The notes under the pieces were generated by a model. That model had not been told where the DNA came from. It was given only the letters and a program-made list of their open reading frames with translations, and did not search any database. Shown here in pieces: positions 5,990 to 6,506 of a stretch of DNA of 6,506 nt (position 1 is the stretch's first letter; each line of letters opens with the position of its first letter). The position numbers and the translations under genes were made by a program. Source of the stretch: Pseudomonadota bacterium (GTDB lineage Bacteria > Desulfobacterota > Syntrophia > Syntrophales > JADFWA01); assembly GCA_030596145.1 (NCBI GenBank), contig JAUVKS010000115.1:1-6506 (forward strand), written 5' to 3'.

Positions 5990-6506
5990 TTAACCTTTAT
6001 CGATTATCGCCTGTATATCAGCCGGATAAGCCGGTGGTTCCGGCATGAATATAAGCTCGGGATCGACGAATTCTCTCAGCACGAACAATTCCTTGTAGGT
6101 GGGATGAGAAGTTTCACCCTTAACCAGGGATACATTCAGGTCAAAGCTGCATTCTTCTTTAATCTTATCCACACTTACACCGGGATGGTGTGATTCGAGA
6201 TACATAAGACCTTCATCATCAAACTGGTATACACCCATATTCGTAATGACAGCGGCAGGTCCATTTTCGGCATATGGAGTACCGGCAAAGACTTCCCTCT
6301 TCGGCCTCCACTCCCCGGTCTTCCAATCCGTGGTCCACCAGCCAGGCGTTGTGGTATAATCATTCCTTTCAACAAACCGTCTCTTTTCCTGAAGGATTAT
6401 ATATACCACCCTTTTTGACATGCTTCCTATATCGGAATTGCCTCCACTGCCTGTAAATCGATGCGTCGGTTTAAAGTAGTCTCCAATAGAGGTAACATTG
6501 ACACCA
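5990..6506 (-). CDS. gctB: Glutaconate CoA-transferase-type subunit B, C-terminal part
   Basis: The C-terminal 171 residues of a class I CoA-transferase beta subunit; this enzyme moves CoA between an acyl-CoA and a free acid, working with an alpha subunit. The frame stays open to the window edge. Upstream of the Met at 6421 it reads GVNVTSIGDYFKPTHRF and then TGSGGNSDIGS, which joins straight into the family's KRVVYIILQEKRRFVERNDY region, so the Met at 6421 is internal. Further family marks are ENGPAAVITNMGVYQFDDEG, YLESHHPGVSVDKI and LREFVDPE. The family is usually about 260 residues, so roughly the first 90 are missing, including the expected catalytic Glu (near position 54 in the Acidaminococcus enzyme). 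IpdB-like ring-opening hydrolases share this fold and are an alternative. The subunit A gene would be expected to the right. A terminator follows the stop. Confidence 0.85.
   Translation of the reverse strand, partial: GVNVTSIGDYFKPTHRFTGSGGNSDIGSMSKRVVYIILQEKRRFVERNDYTTTPGWWTTDWKTGEWRPKREVFAGTPYAENGPAAVITNMGVYQFDDEGLMYLESHHPGVSVDKIKEECSFDLNVSLVKGETSHPTYKELFVLREFVDPELIFMPEPPAYPADIQAIIDKG

Overview
The window looks like chromosomal DNA of a strictly anaerobic bacterium that lives by fatty-acid or other organic-acid CoA-ester metabolism. The gene set fits: an acyl-CoA dehydrogenase, a glutaconate-type CoA-transferase subunit, phosphate butyryltransferases and butyrate kinase, with moderate GC and strong GGAGG-type ribosome binding sites. 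A Desulfobacterota/Syntrophia-like host is my best guess, but it rests on gene content and protein flavour only.

Layout, left to right. Positions 1-190 (minus) hold the first 63 codons of enolase, cut by the window edge. Divergent from it, after a 250-base AT-rich spacer, is a plus-strand gene (441-1103) for a small membrane-anchored protein I do not recognise. It is preceded by a leader that can fold into a three-way junction and into alternative hairpins next to the ribosome binding site. A terminator at 1107-1145 serves the leftward operon that follows. That operon runs from 4161 down to 1268: a Ptb-like protein (305 aa), a second Ptb-like protein (302 aa) and butyrate kinase (353 aa), with 5-base and 0-base gaps, so surely one transcript. 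The 304-base gap upstream (4162-4465) carries a perfect 24-base palindrome plus a half-site beside a TTGACA box, which looks like the operator/promoter of the operon. It also carries a terminator-like hairpin for the gene upstream. Positions 4466-5635 (minus) encode a complete acyl-CoA dehydrogenase with its own promoter candidate. The 354-base gap 5636-5989 has no gene. It contains a paired ATTCCC-N8-GGGAAT repeat element, an imperfect long hairpin and a strong terminator. The last gene (5990-6506, minus) is the C-terminal 171 residues of a glutaconate CoA-transferase-type subunit B; its start lies outside the window.

Together the genes suggest acyl-CoA handling coupled to ATP: CoA transfer activates an acid, the dehydrogenase oxidises (or its reverse reduces) the acyl-CoA, phosphate acyltransferase makes an acyl-phosphate, and the kinase makes ATP and free acid. 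The most unusual point is the tandem Ptb pair. Each paralogue has lost family motifs that the other keeps, and the 302-aa protein has Leu-Pro where the family has its catalytic-site Ser-Arg. This raises the possibility of an obligate two-subunit phosphate acyltransferase.
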